Positions 1-5,663 of a stretch of DNA of 5,815 nt are shown here, in pieces; position 1 is the first letter of the stretch; each line of letters begins with the position of its first letter. This stretch comes from Actinomycetota bacterium (lineage in GTDB: Bacteria; Actinomycetota; Thermoleophilia; Solirubrobacterales; 70-9). The stretch is from NCBI GenBank assembly GCA_005884305.1, contig VAYL01000030.1:1-5815 (forward strand). The letters are read 5' to 3'. The notes below the pieces were generated by a model. It searched no databases, was not told the DNA's origin, and was given only the letters and a program-made list of their open reading frames with translations. The translations under genes and the position numbers were made by a program.

Positions 1-2
1 AC

Positions 3-1868
3 TCCGCGCAGCTAATGCAGTCGTTCGAAAAGCGATTCGGCCACAAGGCGGGTCGTCGTGCGTGGCTCGGATTCCGGTCGAAGAACGATCCGGAGGCTCC
101 AACGACGGTCAAGAATCGGTTCCCGTATGAGACGACCAGCGCCTTCGCGAAGCGCGGCCTGGCGCTTCCCGATCCCGGCTCCGTCCATCCGGCGCCGGTG
201 GCGCCGCCGGTGCAGCAATCCGAGTCGGCCAGCGCCCAGGGCGAGTTCGGAAACGTCGGCGCCGAGCTGATGCGGGACCTTCACATGCCGCACGCGTCGA
301 ACTGGGAGCTGGTCTCCGCGCGGGAGTCGAAGACCGGGCATCCCATCGGCGTGCTGGGCCCTCAGGTCGGCTACTTCGACCCGCAGATCCTGATGGAGAT
401 GGATGTCCACGGGCCCGGCATCGATGCCCGCGGCGCCACGTTCCCAGGCGTCAACCTCTATGTCCTGCTCGGCCACGGCGACGACTACGCGTGGAGCGCG
501 ACCACCGCGACCTCGGACAACGTCGACACGTTCGCTGAGGTCCTCTGCCACGACAAGTTCCACTATCGCTACAAGGGCAAATGCCTGCCGATGCAGGAGC
601 TCGACCGCACCAACACGTGGGTCAACACGGGACCGGGGACGCCGCCCGATCCAGGCAGCGAGACCCTGAAGGCGTACCGCACCGTGCACGGAATCGTCTA
701 CGCGCGGGGCAAGGTGCACGGCAAGAATGTGGCCTTCGTCTCGGCGCGCTCGACGTACTTCCACGAGGCGGACTCGGCGCTCTTCTTCACGAAGATGAAC
801 AACCCGCACTTCATGCGCCACGGGCCTGGCTCGTTCCGCAAGGCCGCGAGCTTCATGAACTTCGCGTTCAACTGGTCGTACCTCGACTCCAAGCACATCG
901 CCTACTACCTGACCGGCTGGTATCCGCAGCGGGCTCGCGGCACGTCACCCGACTTCCCAATCCTCGGAACCGGCAAATTCGACTGGAAGGGCTACAACCC
1001 GAGCACGCACGAGGCGGACTGGCTGCCCCTGAAGCGCCACCCGCATGCCGTCGATCCGCGATATCTCGTCTCGTGGAACAACAAGCAGGCGCCCGGCTGG
1101 GCCGCCGCCGACGATCAGTACGACTACGGCCCGATCCACCGCCAGCAGATGATCGCCGACCGCGTACGCGCCGCCATCAAGGGCGGCAAGAAGGCATCGC
1201 TCGCCCAGCTCGTCAAGTCCATGGAGGAGCCGGCGACCGAGGACCTGCGGGCGGTAAAGCTGCTACCTCTGCTGAAGCGCGTGATCGGCAATCCGCACTC
1301 GCCGAAGCTGCGGAGCGCGCTGTCGACGTTAATGGCGTGGCAGCGGGCGGGCGGGACCCGCCGCGACCTCAACCGGGATGGGGTCTACGAACACAATCGA
1401 GCCGTGGAGCTCATGGACGCGTGGTGGCCGCTCCTCGTCCGCGCGGAGTTCGAGCCGACGCTGGGCAAGCACCTCTATTCACAGGTCCAGGGGATGCTCC
1501 CGGTGGGCGACCACACCCGCGGCGCGGCGACGGCGCCGGACTTCTTCGCCGGCTGGTGGGGCTACGTCTCGAAGGACCTGCGCGACCTCTTCGGCCCCAA
1601 GCCACGCGGCGCCTACAGCAGGGTGTACTGCGGCGGAGGGTCGAAGGCGAAGTGCCGCGCGGCGCTACGCGATTCCCTGCGCCAGGCGCTCAAGGTCAGG
1701 CCGAGCACGCTCTACGGCCAGAACGACGACTGCAGCGGCGACCCGGACCCGCAGTGCTACGACCAGAACCGCGCGGTGATCACATCGGCGATCGGGATCC
1801 CGCCGGCCCCCTTCCAAAACCGCCCGACGTTCCAGCAGACGGTTTCGGTCAAGAAGAACCTGCCGTAG
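3..1868 (+). CDS. Penicillin G acylase-like Ntn hydrolase (family S45), 5'-truncated
   Basis: The reading frame is open at the left edge, so the signal peptide and most of the alpha chain lie outside. Taking Met at 15-17 as residue 1, 617 residues remain. Compared from memory with E. coli penicillin G acylase, the autocleavage site is HA|SN, giving nucleophile Ser95 (codon 297-299). GPQ follows with Gln117 exactly where Gln23 should be. HGPGID (132-137) matches HGAGYD. SDNVD (167-171) matches the Asp73/Val75/Asp76 calcium site. GTGKFDWKG (318-326) matches GTGKWDWKG. SWNN gives oxyanion Asn355, Asp366 matches calcium ligand Asp252, and ADR (381-383) matches Arg263. The C-terminus has the family's QNRPTFQQ ending. 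Six cysteines (178, 190, 539, 547, 573, 581) suggest disulfides and export. Family members hydrolyse amide bonds of acylated amines. The natural substrate cannot be read from sequence, and beta-lactam activity is only possible. Confidence 0.93.
   Translation, partial: SAQLMQSFEKRFGHKAGRRAWLGFRSKNDPEAPTTVKNRFPYETTSAFAKRGLALPDPGSVHPAPVAPPVQQSESASAQGEFGNVGAELMRDLHMPHASNWELVSARESKTGHPIGVLGPQVGYFDPQILMEMDVHGPGIDARGATFPGVNLYVLLGHGDDYAWSATTATSDNVDTFAEVLCHDKFHYRYKGKCLPMQELDRTNTWVNTGPGTPPDPGSETLKAYRTVHGIVYARGKVHGKNVAFVSARSTYFHEADSALFFTKMNNPHFMRHGPGSFRKAASFMNFAFNWSYLDSKHIAYYLTGWYPQRARGTSPDFPILGTGKFDWKGYNPSTHEADWLPLKRHPHAVDPRYLVSWNNKQAPGWAAADDQYDYGPIHRQQMIADRVRAAIKGGKKASLAQLVKSMEEPATEDLRAVKLLPLLKRVIGNPHSPKLRSALSTLMAWQRAGGTRRDLNRDGVYEHNRAVELMDAWWPLLVRAEFEPTLGKHLYSQVQGMLPVGDHTRGAATAPDFFAGWWGYVSKDLRDLFGPKPRGAYSRVYCGGGSKAKCRAALRDSLRQALKVRPSTLYGQNDDCSGDPDPQCYDQNRAVITSAIGIPPAPFQNRPTFQQTVSVKKNLP
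297..299 (+). other. Predicted autoproteolytic site and catalytic serine of the acylase
   Basis: This Ser codon follows His-Ala and precedes Asn-Trp, the context in which S45 acylases cut themselves to free the beta-chain N-terminal serine. The 22-residue distance to the Gln of GPQ equals that in E. coli penicillin G acylase (Ser1 to Gln23). The placement is by analogy. No Ser or Thr with a better context is seen nearby. Confidence 0.8.
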
Positions 1869-1881
1869 CGCCTAGAGTCTC

Positions 1882-1903
1882 GGGATCCCAAGGCCGTGAT
1901 CCC
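1882..1903 (+). promoter_or_regulatory. Small inverted repeat before the DUF2007-like gene
   Basis: GGGATC (1882-1887) and GATCCC (1898-1903) are perfect complements around a 10-nt loop. The loop contains AAGG, the only Shine-Dalgarno-like sequence for the ATG at 1904. The hairpin would end directly at the start codon, so it might influence translation of this gene. No T-run follows, so it is not an intrinsic terminator for the acylase gene. A 6-bp repeat can arise by chance. Confidence 0.3.
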
Positions 1904-2176
1904 ATGTCTCTCAGGCGCTTCATCAAATCTCGCGTTGCCAAGGAGCCGGCCGTCGCGATCGGTGGCGATCCGCGCCTGGCCGATTGGGAGACGGTGGCCA
2001 CGATCGAGGACGAAAAGACTGCGGTCGCGTGGCGCGATCATCTTCAAAGCGCCGGCGTCGACGCTGCCTGTTTGGCGGACCACCCGCTCGACCGGTTCGG
2101 CCACGGTGACGTCTTTCTGGTGGTTCCGCCCGAGCAGTGGTCGCGGGCGAACGAGATCGTGGAGAACCTGGATTAG
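1904..2176 (+). CDS. Small DUF2007-like protein
   Basis: This encodes 90 residues. After a basic N-terminus (about 1-25), the pattern WETVATIEDEKTAVAWRDHL (28-47), then SAGVDA, a variable acidic loop, a hydrophobic strand VFLVVP, and a closing EQWSRANEIV helix resemble the DUF2007 fold (Pfam describes these as putative prokaryotic signal-transducing proteins). Their biochemical role is not established. ATG at 1904 is the first credible start. The GTG at 1896 is in another frame, and the ribosome site is weak (AAGG at 1890-1893). The gene lies 35 nt after the acylase with no terminator between, so they may share a transcript, but a functional link is not implied. The family call is from pattern memory and is moderately sure. 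That the ORF is coding is likely, since it ends cleanly before the next intergenic gap. Confidence 0.72.
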   Translation: MSLRRFIKSRVAKEPAVAIGGDPRLADWETVATIEDEKTAVAWRDHLQSAGVDAACLADHPLDRFGHGDVFLVVPPEQWSRANEIVENLD

Positions 2177-2236
2177 GGCGGCTCCGCTCGTCACATATCG
2201 GCTGCGCCACGCGTCATCTCAGTAGACGAGACGACG

Positions 2237-2244
2237 AAAGGAGG
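2237..2244 (+). promoter_or_regulatory. Strong Shine-Dalgarno sequence
   Basis: AAAGGAGG lies 4 nt before the ATG at 2249. It is the best match to the anti-Shine-Dalgarno sequence in the window and fixes the start of the small membrane protein. The gap upstream (2177-2236) shows no convincing promoter boxes. Confidence 0.8.
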
Positions 2245-2248
2245 CCTC

Positions 2249-2545
2249 ATGAAGGGTCCCTCGCGTGGCGAGATCTTCGACGAGCTCTCCAACTGGAACG
2301 TGGGCGCGGGCATGCTGACCATGGCGTTGCTCCCATTCGCGCTGCCGGGAATCGCCTTGGCGCTGGTCCTCGCGCTCCCGCTGGTGGCCTTCGCGCTCCC
2401 CCTCCTTCTGATCGGCGGCATTATCACTGGGGCGTTCCGCCTGGTGCGTGGCTTCCTGGGGCTGGTGGGTCCGTTCCGGGTCCGCCGCCGCCGGCGGACC
2501 GGTGGCGAGGCTGTGTCGGTCAGAACCGCCGCTCGACACACCTAG
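2249..2545 (+). CDS. Small membrane protein of unknown function, two predicted TM segments
   Basis: This encodes 98 residues and I do not recognise a family. A polar N-terminus of about 18 residues (with EIFDELSNWNVG) is followed by a nearly continuous hydrophobic stretch from about 21 to 68. That stretch is rich in Ala, Leu, Gly and Pro and is best read as two closely spaced membrane helices (about 21-43 and 45-66). The tail begins with a strongly basic cluster (RVRRRRRTGG, about 76-85). The basic tail probably stays cytoplasmic, which with two helices would put the N-terminus there too. The strong Shine-Dalgarno sequence, hydrophobic composition and clean ATG support a real gene. Its relation to the acylase or the ribosomal operon is unknown. 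The next gene starts 225 nt later and is not tightly coupled to it. Confidence 0.75.
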   Translation: MKGPSRGEIFDELSNWNVGAGMLTMALLPFALPGIALALVLALPLVAFALPLLLIGGIITGAFRLVRGFLGLVGPFRVRRRRRTGGEAVSVRTAARHT

Positions 2546-2659
2546 ATCCCGCGCTTTGGCGCACTATTGGTCCTATATGGGGTAAGAAGCGCCCAAACCG
2601 GCCGGGGGATCGTTCGGGCGTCCTCGTGCGTGGCCAGGCAGGGCGCTCAGGCAAGCCCC

Positions 2660-2668
2660 TGCTACCAT
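2660..2668 (+). promoter_or_regulatory. Candidate extended -10 promoter element for the rpmJ operon
   Basis: TGCTACCAT fits the TGnTAnnnT extended -10 pattern used by housekeeping sigma factors in high-GC actinobacteria. No good -35 hexamer sits 16-18 nt upstream, which extended -10 promoters can tolerate. Transcription would start near 2674-2676, giving a leader of about 95 nt before the rpmJ GTG. This is motif reading only. Confidence 0.4.
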
Positions 2669-2675
2669 TCTCGGT

Positions 2676-2695
2676 TGGCCGAAGGGCCGTTTTTT
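2676..2695 (+). terminator. Short GC hairpin followed by six T's
   Basis: GGCC (2677-2680), loop GAAG and GGCC (2685-2688), plus a possible outer T-G wobble, are followed by six T's at 2690-2695. This is the only T-run of this kind in the window. It could end transcripts from the upstream small genes. If the promoter at 2660 is real, it instead lies at the very start of the rpmJ transcript. The stem is only 4-5 bp, so strength is uncertain. Confidence 0.5.
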
Positions 2696-2770
2696 CGTGC
2701 CTGCGGGCCCGATTCATGGGGCGTGTGGGCCTTCTCCGAAGTTGATTGGATACGACCCAGCGAGTAGAGG

Positions 2771-2884
2771 GTGAAGGTAAGAGCGTCCGTAAAGCCCATG
2801 TGTGAGCGCTGCCGGATCATTCGGCGGCGCGGTCGCGTGCTCGTGATCTGCTCCAACCCCCGGCACAAGCAGAGGCAGGGCTGA
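2771..2884 (+). CDS. rpmJ: 50S ribosomal protein L36, zinc-binding form
   Basis: This encodes 37 residues, the usual length of bacterial L36, beginning [14 protein letters not shown] and ending PRHKQRQG. Cys11, Cys14, Cys27 and His32 form the CCCH zinc ribbon of the C+ type, which binds 23S rRNA in the large subunit. The start is GTG: an in-frame TAG lies two codons upstream (2765-2767), and the next ATG (2798) would remove conserved residues. The purine-rich sequence GAGTAGAGG directly abuts the start, so Shine-Dalgarno spacing is tight. The TGA stop shares its A with the rpsM ATG, implying translational coupling. It is the first gene of the ribosomal cluster here; infA, often found just upstream, is absent. 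Confidence 0.97.
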   Translation: MKVRASVKPMCERCRIIRRRGRVLVICSNPRHKQRQG

Positions 2885-3267
2885 TGGCGCGGATCGCGGG
2901 CGTGAACGTCCCCACGAACAAGCGGGTCGAGGTCGGTCTCACGTACGTCCACGGCATCGGCCAGTCGACCGCGAGCAAGATCGTCAAGGACACGGGCGTC
3001 AACCCGGACACGTACGTCAAGGATCTGACCGATGACGAGGTCGTGAAGCTTCGCGAGGCGGTCGAGTCGCGCGAGGTCGAGGGCGATCTCCGCCGCGAGC
3101 GCTCGCAGAACATCAAGCGGCTCTCGGAGATCGGCTCCTACCGCGGACTTCGGCACCGCCGCGGCCTGCCCGCCCACGGTCAGCGGACCAAGACCAACGC
3201 GCGGACCCGCAAGGGCCCCAAGAAGATGAGCATCGCCGGCCGCCGCAAGCCGCCGTCGCCGAAGTAG
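2884..3267 (+). CDS. rpsM: 30S ribosomal protein S13
   Basis: This encodes 127 residues, in the usual range for S13. It begins [14 protein letters not shown], followed by the TYVHGIG helix-two-turn-helix region, VEGDLRRE, the hallmark [20 protein letters not shown] and the ARTRKGPKK tail that reaches toward the decoding site and tRNA. S13 sits in the 30S head, contacts S19 and forms intersubunit bridges with L5 and 23S rRNA. The ATG overlaps the rpmJ stop by one base, and its ribosome site (GAGG/AGGG, 2872-2880) lies inside rpmJ. The last residues (RRKPPSPK) are a lineage-specific basic extension. Confidence 0.99.
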   Translation: MARIAGVNVPTNKRVEVGLTYVHGIGQSTASKIVKDTGVNPDTYVKDLTDDEVVKLREAVESREVEGDLRRERSQNIKRLSEIGSYRGLRHRRGLPAHGQRTKTNARTRKGPKKMSIAGRRKPPSPK

Positions 3268-3279
3268 GGAGAACGAGCG

Positions 3280-3681
3280 ATGCCGCAGCCAAAGAGGGGA
3301 GCCCGGGGCCGAACGCGCCGCCGCGTCAAGAAGAACATCGCCTACGGAGTCGCCCACATCAAGACGAGCTTCAACAACACGATCGTGACCATCACCGACA
3401 CCGACGGCAACGTCGTCTGCTGGGAGTCCGCCGGCTCCGCCGGCTTCAAGGGATCGCGCAAGTCCACGCCGTTCGCGGCGCAGGTCACCGCTGACTCCGC
3501 CGCACGCAAGGGCATGGAGCACGGCCTTGAGCGCGTGGAGGTACACGCCAAGGGTGCCGGCTCCGGGCGCGACACCGCGATCCGCTCCCTTCAGGCGGCC
3601 GGGCTGCAGGTGACGACGGTGAAGGACGTGACCCCCCAGGCCCACAATGGGGTTCGCCCCCGCAAGCGGAGGCGAGTCTGA
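3280..3681 (+). CDS. rpsK: 30S ribosomal protein S11
   Basis: This encodes 133 residues. A basic N-terminal tail ([18 protein letters not shown]) leads into the conserved core: [15 protein letters not shown], then [16 protein letters not shown] (52-67) and the C-terminal [13 protein letters not shown]11 lies on the 30S platform near the 690 loop of 16S rRNA and the mRNA exit path. The Asn of HNG (Asn123) corresponds to Asn119 of E. coli S11, known there to become isoaspartate. The next residue is Val where E. coli has Cys. The gene starts 12 nt after rpsM with AGGGAG (3266-3271) at good spacing, and its stop overlaps the rpsD ATG by one base. Confidence 0.99.
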   Translation: MPQPKRGARGRTRRRVKKNIAYGVAHIKTSFNNTIVTITDTDGNVVCWESAGSAGFKGSRKSTPFAAQVTADSAARKGMEHGLERVEVHAKGAGSGRDTAIRSLQAAGLQVTTVKDVTPQAHNGVRPRKRRRV

Positions 3682-4301
3682 TGGCCCGCGATACCGGACC
3701 CCAGTGCAAGCAGTGCCGCCGGGAGGGGCAGAAGCTCTTCCTCAAGGGGGAGCGCTGCCTGACGGAGAAGTGCGGCGTCGAGCGCCGGTCCTATCCGCCG
3801 GGAGAGCACGGCCGCGGCCGCATGCGCCAATCCGAGTACCGCCAGCAGCTCCGCGAGAAGCAGAAAGCGCGCCGTTACTACCAGGTGCTCGAGAAGCAGT
3901 TCCGCAGCTACTACGACAAGGCGTCACGCCAGCCCGGCGTGACCGGTGAGAACCTGTTGCGACTCCTCGAGCGCCGCTTCGACAACGTTCTGGTGCGCCT
4001 CGGTTTCGCCGCCTCGCGCCGCCAGGCCCGCCAGTTGATCGGCCACGGCCACTGGCTCATCAATGGCCGCCGGGTCAACATCCCGAGCTACCGGGTGCGG
4101 GCCGACGACGTGATCTCCATCAAGCCCAACTCCAGCGCCGCCGACGTCGTGCGCTCCGCCACCGAGTTGACCGCGGCCGTCCCCCCATGGCTCCAGGCCG
4201 ACCACGACTCACTGACCGCGAAGGTGCTCCGCCTGCCGGACCGCAGCGAGATCACCACGCCGGTCTCAGAACAGCTGATCGTCGAGCTCTACTCGAAGTA
4301 G
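3681..4301 (+). CDS. rpsD: 30S ribosomal protein S4, zinc-binding form
   Basis: This encodes 206 residues, typical for S4. The N-terminal domain carries Cys9, Cys12, Cys26 and Cys31, the four-cysteine zinc site of C+ S4 proteins. Then come the conserved YPPGEHG and the [14 protein letters not shown] helix. The S4 RNA-binding domain follows from about 94 ([20 protein letters not shown], then [17 protein letters not shown]), and the C-terminus is [11 protein letters not shown]4 nucleates 30S assembly on the 5' domain of 16S rRNA, and in E. coli it also represses its own operon. The start overlaps the rpsK stop, with a strong GGAGG (3668-3672) 8 nt upstream. The gene ends in tandem TAG TAG codons (4299-4304). 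Confidence 0.99.
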   Translation: MARDTGPQCKQCRREGQKLFLKGERCLTEKCGVERRSYPPGEHGRGRMRQSEYRQQLREKQKARRYYQVLEKQFRSYYDKASRQPGVTGENLLRLLERRFDNVLVRLGFAASRRQARQLIGHGHWLINGRRVNIPSYRVRADDVISIKPNSSAADVVRSATELTAAVPPWLQADHDSLTAKVLRLPDRSEITTPVSEQLIVELYSK

Positions 4302-4339
4302 TAGGGCTCGCAACCCAAAAAGCGACAACGAAGGAAGCA

Positions 4340-5305
4340 ATGACCACCCTGCCCGAATTCCAAATTCCGAAGATCGCCTCCGAGAGCGTCGACGACAACC
4401 GGGGGACCTTCACCATCGAGCCGCTCGACAAGGGCTTCGGCTATACCTTCGGCAACAGCCTGCGGCGGGTGCTCCTGTCCTCCCTGGGCGGAGCCGCGAT
4501 CAAGAGCGTGCGGATCGAGGGAGTCGCCCACGAGTTCTCGACCGTCTCCGGGGTGAAGGAGGACGTCACCGACATCGTCCTGAACCTCAAGGAGATCGTC
4601 GTCCGTATGCACACGGACGCCGACGAGGTCGAGGCGCCGCTCGTCGCGAGCGGCCCCGGCGAGGTCAAGGCCAAGGACATCGATCTACCGGCCGGCGTCG
4701 AGATCCTGAATCCCGACGCGTCGATCGCGACCCTCGAGAAGAAGACCAAGCTCGAGATGTACCTCACGATCGGCCGCGGCCGCGGCTACTCGCCGGCCGA
4801 GGAGAACAAGACCGAGGATCAGCCGCTCGGCGTGATCCCGATCGACTCGATCTTCTCGCCGATCCGCCGTGCCTCGTACGCGGTCGACACCGCCCGCGTC
4901 GGGCAGCGGACCGACTTCGACAAGCTCGAGCTCGAGATCGAGACCGACGGGTCGCTAGAGCCCGCCGGCGCGCTCCGCGAGGCTGCGGAGATCCTGATCA
5001 AGAGCCTGGCGATCTTCACCGACGCCGACCGTGTCGAGGAGCTCACGAGCCGGGATGGCGCGGGCGCGGCCGATACCGTTCTCGGTCCGGTCTCCGCCGC
5101 CGAGGGCGACGATCGGCTCATCGAGGAGCTCGAGATCGGCGTGCGGGCATACAACTGCCTCAAGCGCGCGGGCATTCAGACCGTCGGCGACCTGGTCCAG
5201 CGCTCCGAGTCGGAGCTCAACGCGATCCCGAACTTCGGCAAGCGCTCGACCGACGAGGTGAAGGACGCGCTCAACGCCCTCGGACTCAATCTCCGAGACG
5301 AGTAG
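4340..5305 (+). CDS. rpoA: DNA-directed RNA polymerase subunit alpha
   Basis: This encodes 321 residues, close to the 329 of E. coli. The N-terminal assembly domain (about 1-230) shows [20 protein letters not shown] (34-53), [20 protein letters not shown] and [20 protein letters not shown], which mediate dimerisation and beta/beta' binding. A short Ala/Gly-rich acidic linker leads to the C-terminal domain (about 256-321) with [23 protein letters not shown] and IPNFGKRS. Arg269 and Asn272 match E. coli Arg265 and Asn268, which contact UP-element DNA and activators. ATG at 4340 follows AAGGAAG (4331-4337) and gives the expected N-terminus. The 38-nt gap after rpsD is the largest inside the cluster and could allow separate translational control. 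Confidence 0.99.
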   Translation: MTTLPEFQIPKIASESVDDNRGTFTIEPLDKGFGYTFGNSLRRVLLSSLGGAAIKSVRIEGVAHEFSTVSGVKEDVTDIVLNLKEIVVRMHTDADEVEAPLVASGPGEVKAKDIDLPAGVEILNPDASIATLEKKTKLEMYLTIGRGRGYSPAEENKTEDQPLGVIPIDSIFSPIRRASYAVDTARVGQRTDFDKLELEIETDGSLEPAGALREAAEILIKSLAIFTDADRVEELTSRDGAGAADTVLGPVSAAEGDDRLIEELEIGVRAYNCLKRAGIQTVGDLVQRSESELNAIPNFGKRSTDEVKDALNALGLNLRDE

Positions 5306-5309
5306 GCCG

Positions 5310-5663
5310 ATGCGCCACGGCAAGCAAAAGGGCAAGCTGAGCCGTGACTCTGCGCACCGCAAGGCGCTCATGCGCAACCTCCAGCGCGAGTTGATCCAGC
5401 ACGAGCGCATCAAGACCAGCCAGGCGAAGGCCAAGGCCGTCAAGCCCCAGATCGAGAAGCTGATCACGCTGGCGAAGAACGGTGACCTGCACGCTCGGCG
5501 GCAGGCGCTGTCGGCACTCGGCCAAGACCGGTTCCTCGTCCACAAGCTGTTCGAGGAGATCGCGCCGCGGTACGTGGAGCGGCCGGGCGGCTACACCCGG
5601 ATCGTGAAGCTCGGCCCGCGACGGTCCGACTCCACCGAGATGGTGTTCCTCGAGCTGGTCTGA
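5310..5663 (+). CDS. rplQ: 50S ribosomal protein L17
   Basis: This encodes 117 residues, the standard length of a short bacterial L17. It opens [20 protein letters not shown] and continues with the [20 protein letters not shown] region. It closes with the conserved [19 protein letters not shown] and the hydrophobic VFLELV end. L17 binds 23S rRNA close to the peptide exit tunnel. The start lies 4 nt after the rpoA stop with only a weak ribosome site (GAGTAGG overlapping that stop), so translation is probably coupled to rpoA. rpoA-rplQ is the usual end of this operon in bacteria, with truA following in actinobacteria and others. Confidence 0.99.
   Translation: MRHGKQKGKLSRDSAHRKALMRNLQRELIQHERIKTSQAKAKAVKPQIEKLITLAKNGDLHARRQALSALGQDRFLVHKLFEEIAPRYVERPGGYTRIVKLGPRRSDSTEMVFLELV

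Larger units (their letters stand above)
2546..2770 (+). promoter_or_regulatory. Intergenic/leader region ahead of the ribosomal protein operon
   Basis: No gene was found in these 225 nt; in particular no infA-like reading frame is present. The left part has an AT-richer patch (about 2563-2588) without a well-spaced -35/-10 pair. The middle has inverted repeat GCAGGG (2638-2643)/CCCTGC (2657-2662), an extended -10-like box and a terminator-like hairpin. The right part (2696-2770) would be the untranslated leader of rpmJ. The operon promoter most likely lies here, because this is the only sizeable gap before the seven-gene cluster. Confidence 0.6.

Noticed and set aside
12..896. Long minus-strand open frame opposite the acylase
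   Set aside because: Its translation is Arg/Val/Glu-rich without family motifs, and it mirrors the codon bias of the well-supported + strand gene.
3..1868. Acyl-homoserine-lactone acylase (quorum quenching) assignment
   Set aside because: The GPQ motif and GTGKFDWKG fit the penicillin G acylase type better; quorum quenching cannot be claimed from this sequence.
581..1903. Long upstream extension of the DUF2007-like frame inside the acylase
   Set aside because: The extension is low-complexity Arg/Pro/Ala-rich sequence in a shifted frame; only the part from ATG 1904 looks like a protein.
2551..2562. GCGC-TTTG-GCGC hairpin after the small membrane gene as a terminator
   Set aside because: The stem is only 4 bp and no T-run follows.
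2556..2588. TTGGCG with TATATG or TAAGAA as a promoter
   Set aside because: The spacings are 12 and 21 nt, outside the usual 16-18 nt.
2137..2745. A + strand open frame of about 200 codons spanning the small membrane gene
   Set aside because: It is Arg/Gly/Pro-rich, has no good ribosome site, and overlaps a better supported gene and the noncoding leader.
2742..2770. TTGATT with TAGAGG as a promoter just before rpmJ
   Set aside because: The spacing is 17 nt, but the -10 box is poor and transcription would start inside rpmJ, after its GTG.
2662..3645. Long minus-strand open frame of about 327 codons
   Set aside because: It runs antisense through rpmJ, rpsM and rpsK, whose identities are certain; it is a GC-rich shadow frame.
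4187..4339. N-terminal extension of rpoA into rpsD
   Set aside because: The alpha subunit starts naturally at ATG 4340 with AAGGAAG upstream; the extension overlaps rpsD and has no alpha-like sequence.
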